Source: Alphaproteobacteria bacterium (GTDB lineage: Bacteria > Pseudomonadota > Alphaproteobacteria > Micropepsales > Micropepsaceae). Taken from it: a stretch of DNA of 64,000 nt. A program made the position numbers and the translations under genes. Shown piece after piece: positions 17,721 to 25,653 of the stretch. Numbering within the stretch: the first letter of the stretch is position 1; every line of letters begins with the position of its first letter. Location: assembly GCA_016125165.1 (NCBI GenBank), contig WGMH01000008.1:1-64000 (forward strand), in the 5' to 3' direction. The notes beneath the pieces are model-generated. The model worked only from the letters and a program-made list of their open reading frames with translations. It did no database searches and had not been told where the DNA came from.

Positions 17721-19487
17721 TCACGACTTGCGGACGGTTACGCGACCCGATTCAAATTCGAGCACCATATCGCAGCGCGCCAGACTTTCCGGGCGATGGG
17801 TTATCATCACGATGGTCATGCGCGGTTCCAATGCAAGCAGCCGATCCAGAATCTGCCGCTCCGCAGTCTGATCGAGCGCATTCATCGCTTCATCGAGGAT
17901 AAGAAATTTCGGCTTGCGCAGAATGGCGCGCGCCAGCGCGATGCGCTGACGTTCCCCGCCGGACACCGTGGAACCACGCTCTCCCAATTCCGCATCGAGG
18001 CCCAGGAGATCACGGCGTATGATCGCATCAGCGCCAGCAAGCGCGAGCGCATCCCACATTTCCACATCACTCGCATCGGGCCGGACCCACGTCAGATTGC
18101 GACGGATCGTATCGTGGAAAAGGAATGGATCCTGCGAGACATAAGACAATCCTGCCCGAAATCCATCCAGCGCCTCGGCTTTTAGCGCGCGCGCACCTAG
18201 CAGAATCTCGCCGCCATCTGGTTCGATCAACCCGACCAGAAGATCGGCAAAGGTGGTCTTTCCGGAGCCGGATTGTCCTGTGATACCAACAAATGCTCTT
18301 GGCGCAATCGTGAGCGAGACATCCTGCACGCCAGCGTGATGTTCGCCACCTTCATCCGTGTGCCGGTACGACACCGCGCGGAATGTTACCGGCTCCTGCG
18401 CCGAGGCAGGCACGTTTGCATTGGCCGAATGTGGCGCATCGGACCGCAATTCTGCTTCAAGCTGCTTGATCTTGTCGAAGGCCGGCAGGCTGTTTGCGAG
18501 TTGCTGCAGGCCTTGCTGGATCTGTGTGAGAGGTCCAGCCGTGCGTGCCAGAATTACAAGGAATGCCACCAGCACGGCAGGCTGCGTGTCCAGCAGGCCG
18601 ACACCGATCAGGATAATCGCGGCGGCGGCAAAGGCTGGTGCAATGTTGAGGATCAGGCGGCTGCGGCTTTGTTCCAGAACATACTCGATCTGCCTCTGTG
18701 CCATCGCATGAAGTGTCTGATGGGCTTCGTCGACGAAGCGCGACTGCAGATTTTGGCTCACCGCCAGCTTAAGGCCGCCCAGGAATTGGGTCGTCGTATC
18801 CATCAGGCGCAGGGATGCCGTCGAGAAAATTGCGCCGAGCGAATGGGCCCGCGCCAATGTGCGCGTGATGCCAAATATCCCGATCGCGAGCAACACTATG
18901 GCCAATCCGGTGAGTGCGGGAGACAGAACCCAGGCCAGGATCACCTGAGCAATCAGCAGCACCACCGAGATGGTACATTGCAGCGCAACGGCGGTTGCCA
19001 TTGCCACATTGCCGATTTCCCCGCCCATGGCATGAACGACACGCGCATGCCGAAGGCCCAGAACGCGGTCCCAGCTTGCCGAAGCCAGCGAGCGCATGAG
19101 CTGCTCGCGCTGGGCCTCCAGAAAATACACACGCAGCTGCGTGATCCGGACATCGCGCCAAAGCATCACAAGTCCGCGAAGAATCATCAATGCGATGAAG
19201 ATCGAAAACAGCAGTGCAAGCTGGCCGAGATGGCTGTGAATTCCGGTATGCGCCAAGGCGTCCTGCACGTGATGATGTAGTGCATCGCCCCCGACAGCTG
19301 GCGTCAGAACCACGCTGAGAAGCGGAATGAGCAGAACGATGCCAATGCTTTCCAGAACGGCGCCTACGGCCATGAGCAATCCGGCCCACACGATCTTCCT
19401 GCCGGAGAATTCAACGAAGCCACGTATAAAGGTCACGGCGGAATGCCGAAGCGACGACGCGGCTTCAGGGACTTGGGGCGCGGACAC
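17721..19487 (-). CDS. ABC exporter (fused membrane and ATPase domains), RiPP-type
   Basis: 588 residues from a GTG at 19487 that has AAGGAA five bases upstream; the open frame before it lacks family signal. Six membrane helices occupy roughly residues 25-320. The ATPase has Walker A GQSGSGKTT, signature VSGGERQR, Walker B FLILDEAMNALD with the catalytic Glu, and the H-loop ITHRPES. There is no N-terminal C39 peptidase. It follows the B2 gene by 35 bases on the same strand, as McjD-type exporters do in lasso-peptide operons, so it probably exports a modified peptide. A general lipid or polysaccharide flippase is the alternative. Confidence 0.85.
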   Translation of the reverse strand: MSAPQVPEAASSLRHSAVTFIRGFVEFSGRKIVWAGLLMAVGAVLESIGIVLLIPLLSVVLTPAVGGDALHHHVQDALAHTGIHSHLGQLALLFSIFIALMILRGLVMLWRDVRITQLRVYFLEAQREQLMRSLASASWDRVLGLRHARVVHAMGGEIGNVAMATAVALQCTISVVLLIAQVILAWVLSPALTGLAIVLLAIGIFGITRTLARAHSLGAIFSTASLRLMDTTTQFLGGLKLAVSQNLQSRFVDEAHQTLHAMAQRQIEYVLEQSRSRLILNIAPAFAAAAIILIGVGLLDTQPAVLVAFLVILARTAGPLTQIQQGLQQLANSLPAFDKIKQLEAELRSDAPHSANANVPASAQEPVTFRAVSYRHTDEGGEHHAGVQDVSLTIAPRAFVGITGQSGSGKTTFADLLVGLIEPDGGEILLGARALKAEALDGFRAGLSYVSQDPFLFHDTIRRNLTWVRPDASDVEMWDALALAGADAIIRRDLLGLDAELGERGSTVSGGERQRIALARAILRKPKFLILDEAMNALDQTAERQILDRLLALEPRMTIVMITHRPESLARCDMVLEFESGRVTVRKS

Positions 19488-19522
19488 GGAATTCCTTTCG
19501 ACTAAGGAGGCGCCGTCCTTGC

Positions 19523-19972
19523 TCACGCTGGCGTGCCGGGGAAGGACGCCAAGAGACGGAAACGGCTTTCCGATTCGCAGCCGATGATCGGTACATCGCC
19601 ATCCTTGATCCAGACATGGGCCAAAAGTCCCTCGTCGGGATCCAGCACGGCGCCATAATGCATGATTGACGGAACGCCCCGGCGACGGATCATCCAATGC
19701 ACGCTGAGGCCTCGTTCAAAGCACATGGCGCGCCACGGTACGCGGTCTGCCCATGCCACCACGGCCCAGCGGATGCGGCGGATTTCGGGCAGGCGTTCCT
19801 CCTGTGGCAACAGCCGGCCGGTCGGCGCGCTCGCGACCTGCGCAATGCGCTTGAACGGCACCAGCCGAATTGCGATGGAGGCGAGCACGAGCACGAATCC
19901 GGCCTCCGCCAGCAGCGCTTTGTCGCGCCAGGAGGAACGTCCAATCGTTTTCAACCCGCTGAGAATGCGCAT
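19523..19972 (-). CDS. Lasso-peptide biosynthesis B2 protein (transglutaminase-like leader protease)
   Basis: 149 residues from the ATG at 19972; a GTG at 20011 would add 13 residues. A hydrophobic segment (FVLVLASIAIRLVPF) leads into the PF13471 core: WADRVPWRAMCFERGL with the candidate nucleophile Cys84, VHWMIRRRGVPS, and LLAHVWIKDG with the candidate His119. These are the signatures of lasso B2 proteins, which remove the leader peptide after a PqqD-like B1 protein binds it. The third triad residue is not clear: the expected Asp region reads IIGCESES. No B1, cyclase or precursor gene is adjacent. It heads an operon with the ABC exporter. Confidence 0.85.
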   Translation of the reverse strand: MRILSGLKTIGRSSWRDKALLAEAGFVLVLASIAIRLVPFKRIAQVASAPTGRLLPQEERLPEIRRIRWAVVAWADRVPWRAMCFERGLSVHWMIRRRGVPSIMHYGAVLDPDEGLLAHVWIKDGDVPIIGCESESRFRLLASFPGTPA

Positions 19973-20069
19973 CGTTGCTGGAAATTGCCGCTTTTTTCCT
20001 TGTGTGCGCACAAGATATCAGGCCCCTGCCCGGTGAGGCCAGACCCACGGCCGGATTGGTGAATGTCGA

Positions 20070-21125
20070 CTAAGCGAACCGCTCCGCAATCAGATTTGCG
20101 GCGCGTTCGGATATAGCAGGCGAGGTCTGCATGCCATAGCCGCCCTGCCCCACCAGCCAGAAAAAGTCCTTCGCGGCTTCATCGAACGCGAAGTGCGGCG
20201 TGCGATCCGGCGTGAAGGTGCGAAGACCCGCCCAGCGGCGCACAATGCGACGCACCTGCATGGTGGTGGCTTCCTCGATGCGATGCGCGATGGTCGCGAC
20301 ATCGATTTCTTCCGGCTGCGCATCGCAGGGCTCGGAAGGCGTTTCGTCCTCCGGAGAGGCGAGAAAATTCCCGGCATCCGGCTTGAAATAGAACTGGCTT
20401 GTCGCAGCCATAACGACCGGCCAATCGACGATATCATAGCCATCAGGTGGAGCGATCATCACGGCGGTACGGCGGAGCGGCATCAAACCCAAGTCGCCGA
20501 GACCGGCGAGACGCCCGATCACCCCGCCCCAGGAACCGGCGGCATTCACAACGATGGGCGTGCGATAGGTTTCTTCGCCCGCACGAACCGTCCAGCCCTG
20601 CGCACCGTATTCGACACCCTTCACGTTCCGTCCGGTCAGAATTTCCGCGCCGCCGCGCAGCGCCATGCGTCGGAAGCCTTCAAATAGCGCATGAACATCG
20701 ATATCGGCCGTTCGCGGCTGGAATGCGAATTTGGAAAACCGGTCCCGGCGCAGGATAGGAACAAGCCCAAAAACTTTCTCCGCATTGATGGGCTGCACAT
20801 CCTCGGGGCTTTCGGCAAGCAACAGATCGATATGTGGTTCCTCACCAGGCTGCGCCACTGCAATAGTGGCCCTTCGATGAAAGAGCGGCATATCGGTGAA
20901 GCCTTCGGGTGGCTTCTCAAAGAAGGGCCGCGACTCGCGCGTCCATTCCCGCACTTTGGCGTTGCCATAGGCGTCCACGAACATCGCTGCGGAACGCCCC
21001 GTGGTGTGATAGGCAAGCTGGTTCTCGCGCTCCAGCAGCAGCACCTTCGCACGGCCTGCGAGTCTGCCGGCCAGCGACACGCCGGCGATGCCCCCGCCGA
21101 TGATGATCACATCCGGTTTTTTCAT
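20070..21125 (-). CDS. FAD-dependent D-amino-acid dehydrogenase (DauA-like)
   Basis: 351 residues from the ATG at 21125. The FAD motif VIIIGGGIAGVSLAGRLA opens the protein; TTGRSAAMFVDAYGN and the C-terminal FFWLVGQGGYGMQTSPA are typical of the DAO family near D-arginine dehydrogenase. The enzyme would oxidise D-amino acids to 2-oxo acids and pass electrons to the respiratory chain. It is upstream of the lasso-type B2 gene on the same strand, with 97 bases between, so co-transcription is possible but not shown. A D-aminoacylase-like gene lies 1.2 kb away and could feed it. Confidence 0.85.
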   Translation of the reverse strand: MKKPDVIIIGGGIAGVSLAGRLAGRAKVLLLERENQLAYHTTGRSAAMFVDAYGNAKVREWTRESRPFFEKPPEGFTDMPLFHRRATIAVAQPGEEPHIDLLLAESPEDVQPINAEKVFGLVPILRRDRFSKFAFQPRTADIDVHALFEGFRRMALRGGAEILTGRNVKGVEYGAQGWTVRAGEETYRTPIVVNAAGSWGGVIGRLAGLGDLGLMPLRRTAVMIAPPDGYDIVDWPVVMAATSQFYFKPDAGNFLASPEDETPSEPCDAQPEEIDVATIAHRIEEATTMQVRRIVRRWAGLRTFTPDRTPHFAFDEAAKDFFWLVGQGGYGMQTSPAISERAANLIAERFA

Positions 21126-21196
21126 GGACCGACGTCCCAATCTTGCTGTGACGGTTTCATCACGAACGGCATCGCGGCACAATGCGGCGCAGACGC

Positions 21197-22282
21197 ATGA
21201 AGGGTATGAGCATGATGATCAGGTCTGTTCTCGCCGCGCTTCTGATTCTGGCAGGGTCGAGCACAACATTGTCGGCGGAACCCGCGACAAAGGAAGGGGA
21301 AATTGCCGTTTCGCATTTCAAATTCGGCACCGGCGAAACTCTTGCGGAACTGAGGCTTCATTTCACCACGCTCGGCACGCCAAAGCGCGACGCCAGCGGG
21401 CGCGTGACCAACGCAGTATTGGTGTTGCATGGAACGGGCGGATCGGGCCACCAATTCCTACGGCCACAATTTGCCGATGTCTTGTTTAAAGCGGGAAGAC
21501 TGCTGGATCCAGCGAAGTATTACATCATCCTTCCCGACGATATCGGGCACGGAAAATCCTCCAAGCCGAGCGACGGGCTACACGCGAAATTTCCGCACTA
21601 CGACTATAGTGACATGGTGCGCGGCGAAATGGCTCTGTTGAAAGGACTAAAGGTCGATCATCTGCGGCTGGTCATGGGAACATCCATGGGCTGCATGCAC
21701 GCCTTCATGTGGGGTGAAATGTATCCGGACTTCGTCGATGCGCTGATGCCGCTTGCCTGCCTTCCGGTCGAGATCGCGGGCCGTAACCGGCTGTGGCGAA
21801 AAATGACAATGGACGCGATCACGTCCGACCCCGCGTATATGGGCGGCGAATACATGTCTGAGCCGAAAGAAGGTCTTCGCACCGCCGTGGACATGCTGCT
21901 GATTGCGGGCAGCGCGCCGATCCCGATGCAGAAGGATCTGCCCACGCGAGATGCCGCCGATTCGTATTACGAAAAGCAGATGACGGCTCGGCTTGGCGAT
22001 CTCGATGCCAACGACCTCCTCTATCAGGTGGATTCCTCACGCAACTACGATCCTTCACCCAAGCTCGAAACGGTCAAGGCGCAGGTGATGTGGGTGAATT
22101 CGGCGGACGATTTCATCAATCCGCCGGAGCTCGGCATCGCTGAGAAGGAAGCCGCCCGCCTGAGGCGCGGTACCTATGTGCTGATCCCCGCGAGCGAGCA
22201 AACGCACGGACACGGCACGCACACATGGGCCGAGCTTTGGCAAGACAGGCTGCAAGAGCTTCTGGAGAAAAGCGCGCAGTAG
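21197..22282 (+). CDS. Secreted alpha/beta hydrolase, homoserine O-acetyltransferase (MetX)-like
   Basis: 361 residues from the ATG at 21197; a start at 21182 is possible. A signal peptide (RSVLAALLILAGSSTTLSA) leads to a MetX-fold hydrolase: nucleophile in MGTSMGCMHAF, Asp in WVNSADDFINP, and His in HGHGTHTW. Secretion makes a role in methionine synthesis unlikely; such exported relatives are usually annotated as hydrolases of unknown substrate. It ends six bases from the opposite D-aminoacylase-like gene. It is divergent from the D-amino-acid dehydrogenase across 71 bases. Confidence 0.8.
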   Translation: MKGMSMMIRSVLAALLILAGSSTTLSAEPATKEGEIAVSHFKFGTGETLAELRLHFTTLGTPKRDASGRVTNAVLVLHGTGGSGHQFLRPQFADVLFKAGRLLDPAKYYIILPDDIGHGKSSKPSDGLHAKFPHYDYSDMVRGEMALLKGLKVDHLRLVMGTSMGCMHAFMWGEMYPDFVDALMPLACLPVEIAGRNRLWRKMTMDAITSDPAYMGGEYMSEPKEGLRTAVDMLLIAGSAPIPMQKDLPTRDAADSYYEKQMTARLGDLDANDLLYQVDSSRNYDPSPKLETVKAQVMWVNSADDFINPPELGIAEKEAARLRRGTYVLIPASEQTHGHGTHTWAELWQDRLQELLEKSAQ

Positions 22283-22288
22283 CGGACG

Positions 22289-24037
22289 CTACTTCGCGTA
22301 GGTCCAGTCACTCGCCGAAGCGCGACAGCCGCCATCCCTGTAACCAGTCCAGGCACGGCCGCGCACGAAGCGGCCCGAATGTGCGCCGGTGGGCTCGCCG
22401 TCTTTCAGCGCCTGCACGCCGTTGACAAACACATCGGAGACGCCGGTGGCGAATTGCTGCGGCTCGTCATAGGTCGCGTGGTCCTGCACCGTGTCGGGAT
22501 GGAAGATCACCAGATCGGCAAAATAGCCATCCTTCAGCATGCCGCGATCCTTCAACGAGAGATTGGAGGCCGGCAGCGCGGCCAGCTTGCGGATGGCCTC
22601 CGGCAGACTGATGACTTTGTCGTCGCGCACATATTTGCCGAGTACGCGCACGAAATTGCCATAGGCGCGCGGGTGGGAATTCTTCTTCAGAAACACACCT
22701 TCTGGCGCCTGCGCCGCTTCATCCGAGCCGAAGCTGACGAAGGGCAACGCCACTTCCTTCGCCACGTTTTCTTCTGACATCAGGAAATAGGCTACATCCA
22801 CGCGCGTGCCGTCTGCGATGATGAGATCGATAATAGTGTCTTCGGGACTGGTGCCACGCATCTTGGCGACCGCCGCGAGCGTCTTGCCCGTGAGCGGCTT
22901 CAGCTTCTCGGTCTTGAAGCCGAGCAGCAGCGTCCCTTCAGGACCGGCGAGGCGGTAGAGGTTCTCGTATTTCGCGTCGGGATCGCGCATTTCGGCGAGC
23001 ACCCTGGCGCGGTTTTTTGGATTCTTCAGACGCTCCACCCATTTCTCCACGCCGCCGGCCTGCACCCACACGGGCATCGCCGCATCGAGACCTGTGGCAC
23101 CTGCGGTGTAAGTGTACATGTCGGCGGTGACGCGAACGCCGGAGGCGCGCGCCGCTTCGATCTTGGCGACGAGTTCGGGCAACTCGCCCCAATAGGGCTG
23201 GCCGCCCAGCTTCATGTGATACATCTCCACCGGCACATGCGCCTTCCTGCCGATCTCGATCAGTTCGTCGGTCGCGCCCATGATGTCGCGGCCTTCGCTA
23301 CGCATATGCGAGATGTACATGCCGCCGCATTTGCCCGCTTCGCTCGCAAGCGCGATCAGCTCCGGCGTCTTGGCGTAGTTGTCGGGCGCATAGATCAGCG
23401 AAGAACCGACACCGAGCGCGCCTTCCTCCATCGCCTGATGCACAAGCGCCTGCATGCGCGAGAGTTGTTCAGGGGTGGGATCCACATCCTCTTCGCCGAG
23501 TTCGTTCTCGCGCACCGTGGCCGCGCCGACGAAGGAGGCGACGTTCGGCGCGATTCCCTGCCGCTCAAGCCGCGAGAGGTAGTCGCCCAGCGTCGTCCAA
23601 TCGACGGTGTATTTGATGTCCTGCTGGCGGCGGGTCATGGCGGCCCGCATCGCTCCGTTGATCGGACCCATCGAGGTACCCTCGCCCATAACTTCGAGCG
23701 TTACGCCCTGACGCAGATCACTCTGGCCGCGGCCGTCGACGAGAAGGCTCTCGGTCGCCCAGCTCAGCATGTTTACGAAACCGGGGGAGACGGCCTTGCC
23801 CTTGGCGTCCACGACCTTCGCCGCTTTGCCGGGGGCATGGGGGCCGACATAGACGATACGATCGGCCTTGATGGCGACGTCGCCCACGAATCCGGGTCCG
23901 CCAGAGCCGTCGTAGACCGTGCCCCCGGTGATGAGAATGTCATAGTCCGGCACCGGCTTTCCGATGGCGGAAGGGCCGAGAAGGAGGGTGGCGCCCAAAA
24001 GCGCTCCCAAAACAAAGACTTGGCCAGATATTCGCAT
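22289..24037 (-). CDS. Secreted N-acyl-D-amino-acid deacylase-like amidohydrolase
   Basis: 582 residues from the ATG at 24037, with GAGG eight bases upstream. A signal peptide precedes the domain [17 protein letters not shown], which is the amidohydrolase beta-sandwich. Later His residues are present ([19 protein letters not shown]), and FGSDEAAQ sits at the usual Asp. The first metal motif is different: where the family has HTHxD, this protein reads [13 protein letters not shown], and the Cys ligand site reads [10 protein letters not shown] known subfamily has this form. It would act on N-acyl-D-amino acids or a related substrate in the periplasm, with an altered metal site. Confidence 0.8.
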   Translation of the reverse strand: MRISGQVFVLGALLGATLLLGPSAIGKPVPDYDILITGGTVYDGSGGPGFVGDVAIKADRIVYVGPHAPGKAAKVVDAKGKAVSPGFVNMLSWATESLLVDGRGQSDLRQGVTLEVMGEGTSMGPINGAMRAAMTRRQQDIKYTVDWTTLGDYLSRLERQGIAPNVASFVGAATVRENELGEEDVDPTPEQLSRMQALVHQAMEEGALGVGSSLIYAPDNYAKTPELIALASEAGKCGGMYISHMRSEGRDIMGATDELIEIGRKAHVPVEMYHMKLGGQPYWGELPELVAKIEAARASGVRVTADMYTYTAGATGLDAAMPVWVQAGGVEKWVERLKNPKNRARVLAEMRDPDAKYENLYRLAGPEGTLLLGFKTEKLKPLTGKTLAAVAKMRGTSPEDTIIDLIIADGTRVDVAYFLMSEENVAKEVALPFVSFGSDEAAQAPEGVFLKKNSHPRAYGNFVRVLGKYVRDDKVISLPEAIRKLAALPASNLSLKDRGMLKDGYFADLVIFHPDTVQDHATYDEPQQFATGVSDVFVNGVQALKDGEPTGAHSGRFVRGRAWTGYRDGGCRASASDWTYAK

Positions 24038-24206
24038 CACACCCCCTCACAGCGCCCGGAAACGGGCCGGGGAGCAGCTTACACCCGCGAAACCGGGCGG
24101 AAATGCCGGGATTCCGGCCCCAAGATATCTGCCGGGGTTTCTGGACAGGGCCAGAACCATCTGGTATCACCCGCGCCTCTTAAAACCTGCCACCGGAGCC
24201 TTTGCT

Positions 24207-24419
24207 TTGCAGATCATCGTTCGCGACAACAATATCGACCAGGCGCTGAAGGCGCTGAAAAAGAAGATGCAACGTGAAGGCATCTTTCGCGAGATGAAGC
24301 TGCGCGGCCATTACGAGAAGCCGAGCGAACGCCGCGCCCGCGAACGCGCCGAGGCGATCCGCCGTTACCGCAAGCTGCAGCGCAAGCGCATGCAGCGCGA
24401 GGGCCTGCTGCCGAAATAA
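24207..24419 (+). CDS. rpsU: 30S ribosomal protein S21
   Basis: 70 residues starting at a TTG with GGAG eight bases upstream. The first residues ([19 protein letters not shown]) match the S21 N-terminus, which shows that this TTG and not an upstream codon is the start. The Arg/Lys-rich tail is typical of alphaproteobacterial S21. S21 helps the 30S subunit select mRNA starts. A clear intrinsic terminator follows. It is a single-gene unit here, without the dnaG-rpoD neighbours seen in gammaproteobacteria. Confidence 0.93.
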   Translation: MQIIVRDNNIDQALKALKKKMQREGIFREMKLRGHYEKPSERRARERAEAIRRYRKLQRKRMQREGLLPK

Positions 24420-24443
24420 GGTACGCACGCATCTAAGTTTCCG

Positions 24444-24478
24444 AAAGGCCGTCCGCTCCGGGCGGCCTTTTGCTTTTT
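24444..24478 (+). terminator. Intrinsic terminator of rpsU
   Basis: An 11-base stem (AAAGGCCGTCC pairing with GGGCGGCCTTT, one G-T pair) with a short loop is followed by a T-rich tail. It starts 25 bases after the rpsU stop and fits a rho-independent terminator. Confidence 0.85.
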
Positions 24479-24538
24479 GCAGATCATGTTGAATGCGCGT
24501 ATTTGCATTGTGCAAGCAACATAGAGCATCGATATTTC

Positions 24539-24943
24539 ATGGCTCGACTGATCTCGGCATTGTTTCCGGGCGTGCTGACCGCGTTCGTGATACGTGGCGC
24601 GTTCGAATGGATTGGCCTGCAAATCTGGGTCTCCCAAATACCGACGGCAGATGGAGAATTTCTGCTCTTTTCAGATTTTATAGGATCATTGCCAAGTTCG
24701 GCGTTCGCTTTTTTTGTTGCGGAAGTAGTCGCAGCTTCGTTCTGTTCGAGCGCCGTTACCACATTCGTCGCGCGGCGTGGCTTATGGCCGGGACTGCTGA
24801 CGGGCGCCGCGTCCATGATTTCTATTTTGGCGGGTTCGACCTTCGCTCCCCAGCCAGCTTGGATGATTGCGACCAATCTCACAGTCGCTGCTATTTCGGC
24901 TACTGCAGCAGCTTTCCTGTTTGTGACAACTAAGCGGGCGTGA
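24539..24943 (+). CDS. Small membrane protein of unknown function
   Basis: 134 residues with four predicted membrane helices (LISALFPGVLTAFVIRGAFEWIG, the AFAFFVAEVVAAS segment, LLTGAASMISILAG, and WMIATNLTVAAISATAAAFLFV). I do not recognise the family. The local base composition is somewhat lower in GC than the neighbours. Its last 14 bases overlap the end of the opposite regulator gene. It begins about 60 bases after the rpsU terminator, so it should have its own promoter. Confidence 0.55.
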   Translation: MARLISALFPGVLTAFVIRGAFEWIGLQIWVSQIPTADGEFLLFSDFIGSLPSSAFAFFVAEVVAASFCSSAVTTFVARRGLWPGLLTGAASMISILAGSTFAPQPAWMIATNLTVAAISATAAAFLFVTTKRA

Positions 24944-25562
24944 TGCGATAGGCGCAGCGAGATGCGCCAGCGAGAATGTGGCTGGTGCGTTCCACTTTCG
25001 CATCCTTGCCGAGAATGCGCTGGAAGAGTGAAAGCTCCTCGCGGCAAAGGCCCTGACAAACACGCGCCGCCACGCAGACGGGGCAATGATTCTCTACGAG
25101 CACATAGGCCTCGCCATCCTTCTTCACAGCGGCCATGTAGCCTTCGCGTTCGCGGATTTTGGCAAGCGCATCGAGCCGCGCCTTCAAGGTCTTCTTGCCA
25201 TCCATCGCCGTGCGATAGGCCTGTTCCTGATCGGCGGTGCGCAGCTTCAAGAGCTTGTCCACGCCTTCGTCGCCGAACGCCTTCTTCATCTGGCCGAGTA
25301 GTTCGGCCGCCAGCGCGGAATGCGAATCGGGAAAATGTGCTGCGGCTTTCCCGGTGGTCTGCCACAGCTTGACCGGGCGGCCCCTGCCCGCGCCCGCCGC
25401 GCGCGGGGCGGCGGTTTCGGCAACAAGGCCATCCTCTGCCAGTGCATAGAGATGCTGGCGTACGGCCATGGGCGTGACGCCGAGGCTTTCGGCCAAGGCA
25501 TCGGCAGACAGGGGGCCATCGCGTTTGACGAGGTCCAGAAGGCGGGATTTCGCGGATTCCAT
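24930..25562 (-). CDS. Winged-helix regulator with a four-Cys (probable Fe-S) motif, COG2345/SufR-like
   Basis: 210 residues from the ATG at 25562. The N-terminal helix-turn-helix (GPLSADALAESLGVTPMAVRQHLYAL, residues 16-41) is followed by a wing with a Gly/Arg/Ala-rich loop. Near the C-terminus four Cys at 160, 163, 169 and 173 (C-x2-C-x5-C-x3-C) form a motif seen in predicted iron-sulfur regulators of the SufR group. The gene is divergent from the Rieske fusion gene across 91 bases that hold two matching operator-like sites. It probably controls itself and that gene according to iron-sulfur or redox state. Confidence 0.82.
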   Translation of the reverse strand: MESAKSRLLDLVKRDGPLSADALAESLGVTPMAVRQHLYALAEDGLVAETAAPRAAGAGRGRPVKLWQTTGKAAAHFPDSHSALAAELLGQMKKAFGDEGVDKLLKLRTADQEQAYRTAMDGKKTLKARLDALAKIREREGYMAAVKKDGEAYVLVENHCPVCVAARVCQGLCREELSLFQRILGKDAKVERTSHILAGASRCAYRITPA

Positions 25563-25577
25563 GGTCCGACAATTTCT

Positions 25578-25632
25578 AAAGCGAATACTTGCTTTAATCA
25601 AGCGGTCAGTCTAATTTATAAAGTATATACTT
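25578..25632. promoter_or_regulatory. Two operator-like sites between the regulator and the Rieske gene
   Basis: The sites AAAGCGAATACTT (25578-25590) and AAAGTATATACTT (25620-25632) share AAAG-n3-ATACTT and are 42 bases apart, four helical turns. The second is part of a perfect 14-base palindrome, AAAGTATATACTTT (25620-25633). They lie in the 91-base gap between two divergent genes, one a DNA-binding protein, so they are good candidates for its binding sites. Confidence 0.5.
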
Positions 25633-25653
25633 TCATAAAAGAGAGGGCGCGCC

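Noticed and set aside
18273-19280. 335-codon open frame opposite the ABC exporter
   Set aside because: Cys/His/Arg-rich translation with no family and full overlap with the exporter gene.
20012-20069. Gap before the B2 gene searched for a precursor
   Set aside because: No ATG-initiated frame and no leader motif in the 58 bases.
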